Origin: Maritalea sp051251695
Lineage (GTDB): Bacteria; Pseudomonadota; Alphaproteobacteria; Rhizobiales; Devosiaceae
DNA: 64,000 nt
Assembly (NCBI RefSeq): GCF_051251695.1
Contig: NZ_JBPOEU010000012.1
Coordinates: 1-64,000 of the forward strand
Direction of reading: 5' to 3'
Part shown: in pieces, positions 26,894 through 36,178 of the stretch
How the letters are laid out: the number at the start of each line of letters is the position of its first letter
Position numbering within the stretch: the first letter of the stretch is position 1
Position numbers and translations under genes: made by a program
The notes under the pieces: generated by a model
The model's input: the letters and a program-made list of their open reading frames with translations, nothing else
The model's database searches: none
What the model was told of the DNA's origin: nothing

Positions 26894-27541
26894 CTAAAGC
26901 GCCTTTAGATGACTGATTTCAAGAACCACAGAATCTGACGCCAAAATGCTTTCATGTTTAACCAGATCATACAGCCATTTTTCACGACTTGTTGCAATTT
27001 CTTCATCATATCCACGGCCTTTTTGCAAAAATGCCGTTGTCTGGTCGCCAAAACTTCCAGAAATGTAGGAGAACGTCTTGGAAAGGTCGGCAAATGCTCG
27101 AGCAGTTATGGTGCCAACAATATCCGAACTTGGAAGAACCAACGACTCAGCACGAATGTTATGGACTACAGCATTCAGATCAAACATCCGAATAAGTTGG
27201 CGTAGAAATGAACATTTGCGTCCATTTGATTCAACCATATGCACCGGAACTAACTTGTCTTTAAGGGCCAATGCCAATGGAATCGCGGGCAGTCCGCCGC
27301 CACTACCAAAGTCAAGGATCAAGCCTTTTTGAACATCAATCAACTGTAAAAGTTGTAGACTATCCAAGAAATGCCTTGACCAAATTTCAGGTAATGTTTC
27401 ACGTGAAACAAGATTTTGAACTTTTTGCCAACGCTGCAGTTCGTCTTCATATTGCTGAAGCATCTGAACAACGCTTTTGGGATCAACGCCCTGGGAAACA
27501 CATATAGTAGCAATCTGATCCCGCGCTGAATTTTCATCCAT
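26894..27541 (-). CDS. rsmG: 16S rRNA (guanine527-N7)-methyltransferase
   Basis: 215 residues (gidB). The SAM-binding signature LDFGSGGGLPAIPLALAL lies near residue 73, preceded by the typical SRETLPEIWSRHFLDSLQLL; RSMG-specific HMVESNGRKCSFLRQLIR follows. Methylates G527 of 16S rRNA. It sits in its usual place between mnmG and parA. A perfect parS lies in its 5' portion (27395-27410), encoding the VSRETLP segment. Confidence 0.95.
   Translation of the reverse strand: MDENSARDQIATICVSQGVDPKSVVQMLQQYEDELQRWQKVQNLVSRETLPEIWSRHFLDSLQLLQLIDVQKGLILDFGSGGGLPAIPLALALKDKLVPVHMVESNGRKCSFLRQLIRMFDLNAVVHNIRAESLVLPSSDIVGTITARAFADLSKTFSYISGSFGDQTTAFLQKGRGYDEEIATSREKWLYDLVKHESILASDSVVLEISHLKAL
27395..27410. 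other. parS site (perfect consensus, inside rsmG)
   Basis: TGTTTCACGTGAAACA, the complete 16-bp palindrome of chromosomal parS, within rsmG and about 1.3 kb from the start of parB. Confidence 0.95.
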
Positions 27542-27549
27542 GGTAATTT

Positions 27550-29418
27550 TTAACTCGCCTTCTTCAAATTATCGTTGCGCTTTACTGCTGCCAAAATAAG
27601 CAAGATGGCGGCAGGCGTCATCCCCTCGATCCGTTGAGCGTGGGCAATAGTAAGCGGGCTGTGAGATTTCAGTTTTTGGCACATCTCCGACGACAAACCA
27701 TCAAGCACGTCATAGTCCATGTCAGCTGGAATGTTTCGATTTTCATCCCGTCTCACCAATTCGACATCCGCGCGCTGCCTATCAAGGTAAACCGCATATT
27801 GAGCATCCACAGACACCTGTTGCAGTATGTCAGCTTCTACATCGTCCAACGCCGGCCAGATGTCGATCAAGGTGGAAAGGTCCACATCGGGATAAGATAG
27901 TATCTGAAATGCTGATCGACGAACGCCATCTGCATTGATCTTAATACCCAGTTTCAGTGCTTCAGTTGGCGTCAACGACAACTGGTCAAACAAAACTCGT
28001 GCGGCATCCAGTTTCACTTTACGTTCAGTGAAATGTGCAATCCGACGTTCACCAATCAGACCCACCGAAGCGCCATGTTCTGTAAGTCTTTGGTCTGCAT
28101 TATCAGACCGCAAATGAAGCCGGAACTCTGCTCTAGACGTAAACATGCGATAAGGTTCTGTAACACCGCGGGTGATCAAATCATCAATCATTACAGCGAT
28201 ATAGCTTTGTGTGCGAGATAGGATAAACGGATCGCGACCAAGTACCCGCAACGCCGCATTAGCCCCGGCCATTAGCCCCTGTGCGCCCGCTTCCTCGTAA
28301 CCTGTTGTTCCATTGATTTGCCCTGCAAGCGCTAGACCAGGAAGTTTTTGTAACTGGAGCGTATTGTCGAGCTCGCGTGGGTCAATATAGTCATATTCAA
28401 TGGCGTAACCTGGCTGGTTTATAATCGCATTGGCGCACCCTGGTAGGGAGCGGACGACTTGTAACTGCACATCCTCTGGAAGACTTGTCGATATGCCATT
28501 GGGATAGATGTTGTCATCATCAAGACCTTCGGGCTCCAAGAAAATCTGATGCGAGTCTTTATCTGCAAAGCGGACAATCTTATCTTCAATCGAAGGGCAA
28601 TACCGTGGGCCCTTACTCGCAATTCGTCCTGAATACATGGCCGACTTTAAAAGATTGTCTTCGATGATTTTGTGCGTTCCTGCATGTGTTCGGGTGATAT
28701 AACAAGGAACCTGAGGCACAACAATTTTGTCGGTCAATGCTGACATCGGCTCTAGATCTTCATCGCCATGCTGAATTTCCAACACTGACCAATCGATAGA
28801 GTTTTTATCTAGTCGAGGTGGTGTTCCAGTTTTCAACCGACCAAGTTTTAGGCCCAGCGCTTCGAGGCGGGTTGAAAGACCAAGCACAGGTTTTTCGCCC
28901 ATACGTCCTGCAGGGATTTGCTTTTCACCAAGATGGATCAGACCGCGCAAAAATGTACCGGTCGTCAAGACAACTTGGGATGCAAGAATTTGGCGTTTGT
29001 CTGCGAGTTGAACACCAGCGACAAGCTGATCCTTAACAATCAGATCATCTACTTCGCCCTCAATCACAAACAGATTGTCATATTTGGCGATCTCGCGTTG
29101 CATTGCGTTGCGATAAAGCTTGCGGTCCGCTTGCATGCGTGGGCCCCGCACTGCTGGTCCCTTGCGTCGATTAAGTAACCGGTATTGGATGCAGGCTTGA
29201 TCGGCAACGCGGCCCATCAACCCATCCAACGCATCAATTTCACGCACCAGATGACCTTTGCCCAATCCGCCAATGGCAGGATTGCATGACATTTCGCCGA
29301 TCTTGGAAAATTGATGGGTGACTAAAGCTGTTTTCACCCCCAGACGCGCGGATGCTGCAGCGGCCTCGCAGCCTGCATGTCCGCCACCAACAATAATAAC
29401 GTCAAAATCGTCGATCAT
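27550..29418 (-). CDS. mnmG: tRNA uridine-5-carboxymethylaminomethyl modification enzyme MnmG (GidA)
   Basis: 622 residues from ATG 29418 (GAG upstream); an in-frame extension to 29517 is not family-like and would run into mnmE. The N-terminal FAD motif DVIIVGGGHAGCEAA, GGLGKGHLVREIDALDG, GTFLRGLIHLGE and RTQSYIAVMIDDLITRGV are MnmG hallmarks. With MnmE it modifies the wobble uridine of several tRNAs. The gene lies 34 bases after mnmE and overlaps no neighbour. Confidence 0.97.
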   Translation of the reverse strand: MIDDFDVIIVGGGHAGCEAAAASARLGVKTALVTHQFSKIGEMSCNPAIGGLGKGHLVREIDALDGLMGRVADQACIQYRLLNRRKGPAVRGPRMQADRKLYRNAMQREIAKYDNLFVIEGEVDDLIVKDQLVAGVQLADKRQILASQVVLTTGTFLRGLIHLGEKQIPAGRMGEKPVLGLSTRLEALGLKLGRLKTGTPPRLDKNSIDWSVLEIQHGDEDLEPMSALTDKIVVPQVPCYITRTHAGTHKIIEDNLLKSAMYSGRIASKGPRYCPSIEDKIVRFADKDSHQIFLEPEGLDDDNIYPNGISTSLPEDVQLQVVRSLPGCANAIINQPGYAIEYDYIDPRELDNTLQLQKLPGLALAGQINGTTGYEEAGAQGLMAGANAALRVLGRDPFILSRTQSYIAVMIDDLITRGVTEPYRMFTSRAEFRLHLRSDNADQRLTEHGASVGLIGERRIAHFTERKVKLDAARVLFDQLSLTPTEALKLGIKINADGVRRSAFQILSYPDVDLSTLIDIWPALDDVEADILQQVSVDAQYAVYLDRQRADVELVRRDENRNIPADMDYDVLDGLSSEMCQKLKSHSPLTIAHAQRIEGMTPAAILLILAAVKRNDNLKKAS

Positions 29419-29439
29419 AGTTTGCTCACAACAGCCCAA

Positions 29440-29455
29440 TGTTTCACGTGAATCA
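29440..29455. other. parS-like site (mnmE-mnmG junction)
   Basis: TGTTTCACGTGAATCA, one mismatch from parS, straddling the mnmE stop codon and the short gap to mnmG. Confidence 0.85.
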
Positions 29456-30769
29456 TTTTCCAATGCAAAAGCCGGAAAAAAGCTCGTCCAAAACGTCTTC
29501 AGTCCCCACATCACCAATTAGCCGAGACAGCGAGAACGATGCTGTCCGCAATTCTTCAGCCAGAAGCTCTGGTGCATACAACATTTTTGAGGCCCGATCT
29601 AGGGCTTCTAGTGCTGCGGTTAACGCCAATTTATCTCTCATGTGAGAAATAAGCATTGTTTCACGTGAGTCATTATCCTTTTCGACACTGTTCAGCAGCA
29701 ATTGAACAAAGTCGCTCAGGCCGTCATTGGTCTTCACACTCACTTCGCATGCATACTCAAACTCGGGTGAATGTGTTTCACGTGAATCAGCTTTTGTCGC
29801 AACAACATAATCAAAAACCATCCCGTCAGGTAGAGCGCCGTCGTCCGTTAGTCCAATAACGATATCGGCGTTTTCTGCAGAAGATAATGAACGTTCAATG
29901 CCAAGCTTTTCAACCAAATCTTCTGTATCGCGAACGCCTGCCGTATCAAAAAAACTAAATAGGATTCCGTCTAGATTTACATCGACAGAAACGACGTCAC
30001 GTGTTGTTCCCGGAATGTCTGTTACAATAGCAACGTCGGACCGTGCCAGTGCATTAAGTAACGATGATTTGCCAACATTTGGTCTGCCGACAAGGGCAAC
30101 CCGAACACCTTCACGCACCATCCGTCCTTGATCAAATCGATCAAGCTTCTTCGTTATTTCAGCGCTAAGTCGCTGAATATCTTCAATGAAATGGGTTGGA
30201 AGCTCAAAAGGCACGTCGTCTTCATCTGAAAAATCTAGATTTGCTTCAATGCCAGCGCGCAACTTGGTGATTTGGATACGCCAATCAACAAGCACAGCAT
30301 TCAGGTTCCCCCGCATACGGCTTACGGCCATTGCGCGTTGACTTTCGGTCTGTGCCTCAATGAGGTCAGCTATGCCCTCAACTGAGGTCAAATCTAGCTT
30401 GCCGTTTTCAAACGCCCTGCGGGTAAATTCACCTGGCTCAGCTAGCCGGACATTCTCTAATTTAGTTGCTTGATCAAGGACAAATTGAACGACGGCCCGA
30501 CTGCCGTGCAGTTGGAGTTCAACAAGGTCCTCACCGCTAAAACTGTTTGGAGCTGGGAAATAGAGGACCAATCCTTCGTCGATAATTGTTTGATCAATTG
30601 GCGATAAGAGTTTGGAAAATTTCGCGAACCGCGCATTCGGCACCTTAATGCCGAATGTAGTTAGTAGTTCGGACGCGCACTCACCAGAAGCACGTATAAT
30701 CGCAACCCCAGAAGGCAATTGACCTGAGGACAGTGCCACAATCGTGTCCTGTTGCTGTCCCACGGTCAT
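29453..30769 (-). CDS. mnmE: tRNA modification GTPase MnmE
   Basis: 438 residues. An N-terminal tetrahydrofolate-binding domain (DTIVALSSGQLPSGVAIIRASG), a G domain (GRPNVGKSS near residue 220, DIPGTTRD, DTAGVRD) inserted in a helical domain, and the C-terminal FCIGK box with the catalytic cysteine. Works with MnmG on the wobble uridine. Nine bases after rho. Two internal parS-like sites and one at its stop make it the densest ParB target in the window. Confidence 0.97.
   Translation of the reverse strand: MTVGQQQDTIVALSSGQLPSGVAIIRASGECASELLTTFGIKVPNARFAKFSKLLSPIDQTIIDEGLVLYFPAPNSFSGEDLVELQLHGSRAVVQFVLDQATKLENVRLAEPGEFTRRAFENGKLDLTSVEGIADLIEAQTESQRAMAVSRMRGNLNAVLVDWRIQITKLRAGIEANLDFSDEDDVPFELPTHFIEDIQRLSAEITKKLDRFDQGRMVREGVRVALVGRPNVGKSSLLNALARSDVAIVTDIPGTTRDVVSVDVNLDGILFSFFDTAGVRDTEDLVEKLGIERSLSSAENADIVIGLTDDGALPDGMVFDYVVATKADSRETHSPEFEYACEVSVKTNDGLSDFVQLLLNSVEKDNDSRETMLISHMRDKLALTAALEALDRASKMLYAPELLAEELRTASFSLSRLIGDVGTEDVLDELFSGFCIGK
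29657..29672. other. parS-like site (inside mnmE)
   Basis: TGTTTCACGTGAGTCA, two mismatches from parS in the right arm; the left half-site is perfect. Lies in the mnmE frame. Confidence 0.65.
29774..29789. other. parS-like site (inside mnmE)
   Basis: TGTTTCACGTGAATCA, one mismatch from parS and identical to the site at 29440. It lies 117 bases from the neighbouring site at 29657. Confidence 0.85.
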
Positions 30770-30778
30770 CGCTCGCTT

Positions 30779-32044
30779 TTAGGTGTTCATAGAGTCAAAG
30801 AAATCGGCATTTGATTTGGTTTGCTTGAGCTTATCAATCAAGAACTCAATCGCATCAACAGTGCCCATTGGATTAAGAATACGACGTAGGACGTACATTT
30901 TCTTCAACACTTCAGGGGCAACCAGCAATTCTTCTTTACGTGTACCGGACTTAGTCACATCGATACCTGGGAACACGCGCTTGTCTGTAACTTTGCGATC
31001 CAGAACAATTTCAGAGTTACCAGTACCTTTAAATTCTTCGAAAATAACTTCGTCCATACGGCTACCCGTATCGATCAGCGCGGTCGAAATAATGGTGAGT
31101 GAACCACCGTCTTCAATATTCCGTGCCGCACCAAAGAAACGTTTAGGACGTTGAAGTGCGTTCGCGTCAACACCACCAGTCAATACTTTACCTGAAGATG
31201 GAACTACGGTGTTGTAAGCGCGGCCCAACCGGGTGATGGAATCGAGCAAGATGACAACATCACGCTTATGTTCAACCAACCGTTTGGCTTTTTCAATAAC
31301 CATTTCAGCAACTTGAACGTGTCGGCTAGCAGGTTCATCAAACGTTGATGAGATCACTTCACCGCGCACAGAACGCTGCATGTCCGTCACTTCTTCAGGA
31401 CGTTCGTCGATTAGTAGAACAATTAGGTAGCATTCTGGATGATTTATGCCGATTGATTGTGCGATATTTTGCAACAATACGGTCTTACCAGTTCTAGGCG
31501 GCGCAACAATCAGTGCGCGCTGGCCCTTACCGAGTGGGGCGACCAGATCGATTATTCTGCCGCTTCTGTCTTTGACTGTTGGGTCCTGCACTTCCATATT
31601 AAAGCGTTCGTCAGGATAAAGTGGTGTCAAATTATCAAAGTTGATTTTGTGACGTGCGCGGTCAGGGTCTTCAAAATTAACCGTATTCACTTTGAGCAAA
31701 GCAAAATAGCGTTCGCCGTCTTTTGGCGATCTAATTTGGCCCTCAACAGTATCACCCGTACGCAATGAAAATTTACGAATTTGTGAGGGGCTTACATAAA
31801 TGTCATCTGGTCCAGGAAGATAATTTGCATCTGGACTGCGCAGGAAACCAAAACCGTCAGGAAGGATTTCAACCACACCCTCGCCGGTAATATCGACGTC
31901 ATTTTCCGCAAGTTCTTTAAGAATTGCAAACATCAATTCTTGTTTACGCAAAGTGCTTGGGCTTTCGACCTGCACCTCTTCGGCAAAAGCTAACAATTCG
32001 GCTGGATTTTTAGCCTTAAGCTCACTGAGCTTCATATTCTGCAT
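30779..32044 (-). CDS. rho: transcription termination factor Rho
   Basis: 421 residues. An N-terminal helix bundle (SELKAKNPAELLAFAEE), an OB-fold RNA site (ILPDGFGFLRSPD), and the hexameric ATPase with Walker A APPRTGKT near residue 180, Walker B VVILLDSITRLGRAYN and the secondary-site loop TGGVDANALQRPKRFFGAARN. Length and motifs are complete. Part of the leftward origin cluster; a 163-base gap upstream may hold its own promoter or autoregulatory leader. Confidence 0.97.
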   Translation of the reverse strand: MQNMKLSELKAKNPAELLAFAEEVQVESPSTLRKQELMFAILKELAENDVDITGEGVVEILPDGFGFLRSPDANYLPGPDDIYVSPSQIRKFSLRTGDTVEGQIRSPKDGERYFALLKVNTVNFEDPDRARHKINFDNLTPLYPDERFNMEVQDPTVKDRSGRIIDLVAPLGKGQRALIVAPPRTGKTVLLQNIAQSIGINHPECYLIVLLIDERPEEVTDMQRSVRGEVISSTFDEPASRHVQVAEMVIEKAKRLVEHKRDVVILLDSITRLGRAYNTVVPSSGKVLTGGVDANALQRPKRFFGAARNIEDGGSLTIISTALIDTGSRMDEVIFEEFKGTGNSEIVLDRKVTDKRVFPGIDVTKSGTRKEELLVAPEVLKKMYVLRRILNPMGTVDAIEFLIDKLKQTKSNADFFDSMNT

Positions 32045-32207
32045 AAAGGACGTATCCTAGCGCTGGCAGACAACATTTAAAGGGTGGGGAGACGTAAACG
32101 GAGGTCGATTATTCAAAAGGACCATATGTTTCGTTGGAGTTGGCGGTGTATATCCCAAACCAACGCCCTTTGCAAGAATAAATTCCAAATAGTCCCAGAT
32201 TTTTGGA

Positions 32208-32636
32208 CTAAAATGGCTTAACAATCACCATAATAACGATAACAATCATCAAAACCGTCGGCACTTCATTTATCAGGCGAAAAAACCGTTGTTGTTTCGT
32301 ATTTTTGCCCTGGGCAAATGCCCGCTGATAGCCCGCCAAATGAAAGTGGATGCCGGTAAGGCCCACAACACTCAGACCCTTTACCCAAGCCCAGATATCG
32401 TCAACAGCGACCAATTGGTATCCAAATGCCAACCACAGTCCAAAAATCCACGAACTGATCATCGCCGGTGTCATAATTGCCTTAAGCAACCGACGTTCCA
32501 TAATGATAAATGTGTCAGACTTATCGGACCCATGCGATGCGTCACAATGATAAACGAACAGTCTTGGCAAATAGAGCAGCCCTGCCATCCAGGCGATGAT
32601 GGAGATCACATGTAGAGCTTTGACCCATTCCATCAC
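32208..32636 (-). CDS. hemJ: protoporphyrinogen IX oxidase HemJ
   Basis: 142-residue inner-membrane protein with four hydrophobic segments. The N-terminal WVKALHVISIIAWMAGLLYLPRLFVYH contains the conserved histidines of HemJ, which oxidises protoporphyrinogen with haem as cofactor. hemE ends in TGA directly followed by GTG-ATG, so either the GTG (32636) or ATG (32633) starts the gene; AAGGGG upstream fits both. Coupled to hemE, so two haem steps are co-expressed. Confidence 0.93.
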   Translation of the reverse strand: MMEWVKALHVISIIAWMAGLLYLPRLFVYHCDASHGSDKSDTFIIMERRLLKAIMTPAMISSWIFGLWLAFGYQLVAVDDIWAWVKGLSVVGLTGIHFHLAGYQRAFAQGKNTKQQRFFRLINEVPTVLMIVIVIMVIVKPF

Positions 32637-33674
32637 TCAATGCCCCTTAACGTGGTTCACAAGCGCTTCAACGTGGGCAATTGGTGTTTGTGGAACAATA
32701 CCATGACCCAGGTTGAAAATATGTGGGCGATCTTTAAAAGCTGCGAGAATTTCATCAGCTCGATCAAGCATTTGTTTTCCCCCACTCACCAACCGTAAGG
32801 GGTCAAGATTGCCCTGAACGGTCGCGAAAGGAGAAATATGTTCACGCGCATAAGAAAGCGGCATCGCATAGTCCAAACCAACAGCATTAACGTTGGTTGA
32901 TTTGATATAGCCTGGGATCATTGTCGATGCGCCACGCGGAAACCCAATAATTGGTGCATCAGGGCGTTTCTTGCGAACTTTTTGAACAAGACGAACCGTG
33001 GGATCAACCACAAAGTTTTTAAAGTTGGTTTCATCTAGATTGAGCGCCCAACTCTCAAATATCTGAACAACATCAGCGCCCGCGTCAAACTGGGCTAACA
33101 AATATTCAGCGCTGGCCTCAACCAAAATATCCATCAATTGCGCAAACAGCTCAGGATTTGCCAAAGCAAACAATCGCGCTTTAGCCTGATCGGGTGATCC
33201 ACGACCACCCAACATATAGGTCGCTACCGTCCATGGCGCGCCACAAAATCCAATTAAAGTCTTATCATCATCGATGCCAGCACGTACCCCACGCACCGTT
33301 TCTAAAACAGGCGCTAAATGATCAAGAACTTTAGATATATCAAGTTCAGCAAGATCTTTTGCTGTTTCAATCTCTTTTAATATAGGTCCCTCACCCGCTT
33401 CGAACCTTACATCTTGTCCCAACGCATCTGGGATAACCAGAATATCCGAAAAGATAATTGCAGCATCAAGATCAAAACGACGAAGTGGTTGTAATGTCAC
33501 TTCAATTGCCTTTTTAGGGGTATAGCAAAGATCAAGAAATCCTTTGGTTGATGCACGTACTTCTTTGTACTCTGGTAAATATCGCCCAGCTTGGCGCATA
33601 ATCCACATAGGGGGCACATCATCAACAAAACCTCTGACACAATCCAGTAATTTACGACCTGTTCGTTCTACCAC
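32637..33674 (-). CDS. hemE: uroporphyrinogen decarboxylase
   Basis: 345 residues from GTG 33674, preferred over a TTG at 33680 because AAGGTGA lies 7 bases before the GTG and only 1 before the TTG. Signatures: PPMWIMRQAGRYLPEY near the N-terminus, DAAIIFSDILVIPDALG, GFCGAPWTVATYMLGG and the C-terminal NLGHGIVPQTP. Converts uroporphyrinogen III to coproporphyrinogen III. It borders the predicted replication origin, as in Caulobacter and Rickettsia. Confidence 0.96.
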   Translation of the reverse strand: MVERTGRKLLDCVRGFVDDVPPMWIMRQAGRYLPEYKEVRASTKGFLDLCYTPKKAIEVTLQPLRRFDLDAAIIFSDILVIPDALGQDVRFEAGEGPILKEIETAKDLAELDISKVLDHLAPVLETVRGVRAGIDDDKTLIGFCGAPWTVATYMLGGRGSPDQAKARLFALANPELFAQLMDILVEASAEYLLAQFDAGADVVQIFESWALNLDETNFKNFVVDPTVRLVQKVRKKRPDAPIIGFPRGASTMIPGYIKSTNVNAVGLDYAMPLSYAREHISPFATVQGNLDPLRLVSGGKQMLDRADEILAAFKDRPHIFNLGHGIVPQTPIAHVEALVNHVKGH

Positions 33675-34126
33675 GATCAATTCACCTTTATTCCCAAAAG
33701 ATTCTTATTCTATTTTTCTTCTTCTTCTTCTTGTCTGTGTATTGCAGGAATTCTTTTCACTCCACAAGTCTTGTTCACATGTGACATTTGCGCGCCAACT
33801 GTGCGTGGGAATTCGCACAAACAAATTTTAAAGGTGAATAAACCGTTAAGTCCTATGGTTACCAGAAGGTAAACAGTTTTGCCTCTGTGCAAAACCTATG
33901 GATAAAAAGAGGATAAACTGGGACAAAATTGAATAAAATTTATTGTCCACATTTGCCTGTTATTCCTATCTTGCTTATGAACACCTCACATCCTGTGGAT
34001 GAAAATCTGCTGAACGGGTACAAAATACGAAGAACCGCTTTTTGATGCCGGTTGGGCGTAAACTGCATCAGCAAAGTGGATAACAATGTGGACAACAAAT
34101 TTGAAAAATCATAAGTCATTGAAAAT
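33675..34126. other. predicted chromosomal replication origin (oriC)
   Basis: A 452-base AT-rich non-coding gap between hemE and maf, which points outward. Five 9-mers have one mismatch to the DnaA box TTATCCACA/TGTGGATAA: 33897-33905, 33943-33951, 33994-34002, 34075-34083 and 34087-34095. A sixth (33908-33916) has two. A pyrimidine tract of CTT repeats lies at 33718-33733, and a dyad TTACC-AGAA-GGTAA near 33860. The hemE side is an established origin location in alphaproteobacteria. Most genes within 8 kb on the left run leftward and those on the right run rightward. Confidence 0.88.
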
Positions 34127-34711
34127 ATGATTATTTTGGCGTCAAAATCACCCACAAGAACCCAACTATTGGTCAATGCGGGGCTGGAATTTGAGTGTAT
34201 TCCCGCCCGAATCGATGAACGTGTAATTGAAGCGAGCGTTAGTTCGAAGCAGTTCGACCAAAAGGAACTAACGTCCTTGTTGGCTGACGCTAAGGCGCTG
34301 AATGTCTCAAAAGAATATCCACATGCTTTAGTGATCGGTTCGGATCAAACCTTGAGTTTTGACGGCGCGTATTTACACAAACCGGAAAATTTTGCGGCTT
34401 TACGTTCCCAACTCATGGCATTAAGCGGGAAAAGCCACACGCTGTGTTCGGCTGTTTCAATCGTTCAACACAATAAAGTTATCTGGCAGCATCAGACCTT
34501 TGCGCATCTCACCATGCATGATTTTAACGAACAACAAGCAGATGAGATTATCGACTTAGAAGGCGAGAAACTGCTTCAATCTGTTGGTGGTTACCGACTT
34601 GAGGGGCCATCAATTCGTCTATTTAGTAACATTGAGGGCGACTATTTTACTGTGCTGGGTCTACCGCTCTTACCCCTTCTAAGCGCGCTTAGAGATTTGA
34701 AAGCCATCTAA
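34127..34711 (+). CDS. maf: Maf-family nucleoside triphosphate pyrophosphatase
   Basis: 194 residues. The Maf signature IILASKSPTRTQLLVNAGL opens the protein; IGSDQTL (catalytic Asp) follows near residue 75 and GEKLLQSVGGYRLEG near 150. Hydrolyses non-canonical or modified nucleotides. First rightward gene after the origin, without a clear ribosome site, so the leader may be very short. It ends directly against the aroE start codon. Confidence 0.93.
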   Translation: MIILASKSPTRTQLLVNAGLEFECIPARIDERVIEASVSSKQFDQKELTSLLADAKALNVSKEYPHALVIGSDQTLSFDGAYLHKPENFAALRSQLMALSGKSHTLCSAVSIVQHNKVIWQHQTFAHLTMHDFNEQQADEIIDLEGEKLLQSVGGYRLEGPSIRLFSNIEGDYFTVLGLPLLPLLSALRDLKAI

Positions 34712-35551
34712 ATGAAAAAAGCCTTTGTCATTGGCCACCCGATAAACCATTCGAAATCACCGGTTTTGCATGGTCATTGGTTGGCTGAACACAGTTTGGA
34801 CGGCTCATACCAGGCATTGGACATTGAACCATCAATGCTGGGCGATTTTGCGAAATCCCTGAAAGCAGGTTCATTTGTTGGCGGCAATGTTACGGTGCCC
34901 CATAAAGAAAAGATCATGCCTTTTTGCGATCATCTGAGTGACACCGCAAAAACCATTGGTGCGGTCAACACGCTTTGGGTTCAAGATGGCGCGCTTTATG
35001 GTGACAATACCGATAAATATGGGTTTTTGGCGAACCTAGACCAGCAAGATCCGACTTGGGGCCAACATAGTGGAACAGCGATTGTGTTAGGCGCGGGGGG
35101 CGCAGCCCGGGCGATTTTGGTTGGGCTGGTCGAACGTAATTATCAAAGAATTTTCGTGCTGAACCGCACAGTTGAACGCGCTCAAAACCTGAGCGACGAC
35201 CTAAACGAGGCGCTCAGCACAAATGTCCTACAGGCTGGCACGTTGGCGCAATTCAATGAACATGCACAAAACGCAGATCTATTGGTTAATACCAGCGCGG
35301 TGGGCATGAACAATACCCGTTTTGATGGTCTTGAACTTAGTCGGTTGCCCAAACATGCCATTGTCACCGATATCGTTTATACGCCGCTTTGCACGCCGCT
35401 GTTGGAGGATGCAGAAAAACTGGGGCTGAAGGCCATTGATGGACTGGGTATGTTGCTGCACCAAGCCGTGCCTGGATTTGAGCGTTGGTTTGGCGTTCGA
35501 GCGTCAGTGGGGACGCAATTGCGTCAAAAATTATTGGGAATAGAGCAATGA
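34712..35551 (+). CDS. aroE: shikimate dehydrogenase
   Basis: 279 residues; NADPH-dependent reduction of 3-dehydroshikimate. Substrate-binding HPINHSKSPVLHGHW at the N-terminus, catalytic Lys in GNVTVPHKE, NTDKYGF, then the nucleotide motif VLGAGGAARAILVGL. It starts at the base after the maf stop and overlaps coaE by ATGA, so maf-aroE-coaE are translationally coupled. Confidence 0.96.
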   Translation: MKKAFVIGHPINHSKSPVLHGHWLAEHSLDGSYQALDIEPSMLGDFAKSLKAGSFVGGNVTVPHKEKIMPFCDHLSDTAKTIGAVNTLWVQDGALYGDNTDKYGFLANLDQQDPTWGQHSGTAIVLGAGGAARAILVGLVERNYQRIFVLNRTVERAQNLSDDLNEALSTNVLQAGTLAQFNEHAQNADLLVNTSAVGMNNTRFDGLELSRLPKHAIVTDIVYTPLCTPLLEDAEKLGLKAIDGLGMLLHQAVPGFERWFGVRASVGTQLRQKLLGIEQ

Positions 35552-36141
35552 TCAAACTTGGATTAACGGGATCGATGGCAACGGGTAAATCCACGGTCGC
35601 CAAAATGTTCGCCAACCGTGATATCCCGATTTATGACGCTGATCAGGCGGTGCATGAGCTTTATGAAAATGAAGCTGTGGGTCCGGTCGGTGCCTTGTTT
35701 CCTGACACTGTAATTGATGGTCGAATTGATCGCAAAGCTCTTTCTGGTCATGTTTTGGCAGATAAAAAAAAGCTGGCGCAGCTTGAAGAACTGGTTCACC
35801 CCCTTGTTCATCAAAAAATGCATGACTTTATCGCGGCCCAAAGTGAAGCTGGCCAAGAGCTGATCATCTTGGAAATCCCGTTGCTGTTTGAAACCGGTAA
35901 AGCCTATCCGTTGGACAAAATCGCTGTGACCTATTGCGACGATCAGGTGCAAAAACAACGTGCTTTGGCCCGTGCTGGTATGACGACAGAAAAGTTCGAG
36001 GCGATAAAATCCCGCCAAATGAGCCAAGATCAAAAGAAAAAGCGTGCCGATTTTATTATTGATACTGGTACAACGCCTGAAATGACCCAACAGATTGTGG
36101 ATGAAATTATCCAAACTTGCCGCGACTGGGGCAATGGTTAA
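35548..36141 (+). CDS. coaE: dephospho-CoA kinase
   Basis: 197 residues from ATG 35548, which overlaps the aroE stop (ATGA) and has GGGAA upstream. P-loop GLTGSMATGKSTVAK at the start, then IYDADQAVHELYE and the IVTY-like VTYCDDQVQKQRALAR segment. Last step of coenzyme A synthesis. The first step (coaA) is encoded at 49700 in this window. Confidence 0.95.
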   Translation: MIKLGLTGSMATGKSTVAKMFANRDIPIYDADQAVHELYENEAVGPVGALFPDTVIDGRIDRKALSGHVLADKKKLAQLEELVHPLVHQKMHDFIAAQSEAGQELIILEIPLLFETGKAYPLDKIAVTYCDDQVQKQRALARAGMTTEKFEAIKSRQMSQDQKKKRADFIIDTGTTPEMTQQIVDEIIQTCRDWGNG

Positions 36142-36178
36142 ACTAGACGCACATTCCTCAGACAAGGCGATATGATCA

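Noticed and set aside
33718..33733. CTT repeat tract near hemE
   Set aside because: A short simple repeat; reported only as part of oriC since no function can be read from it alone.
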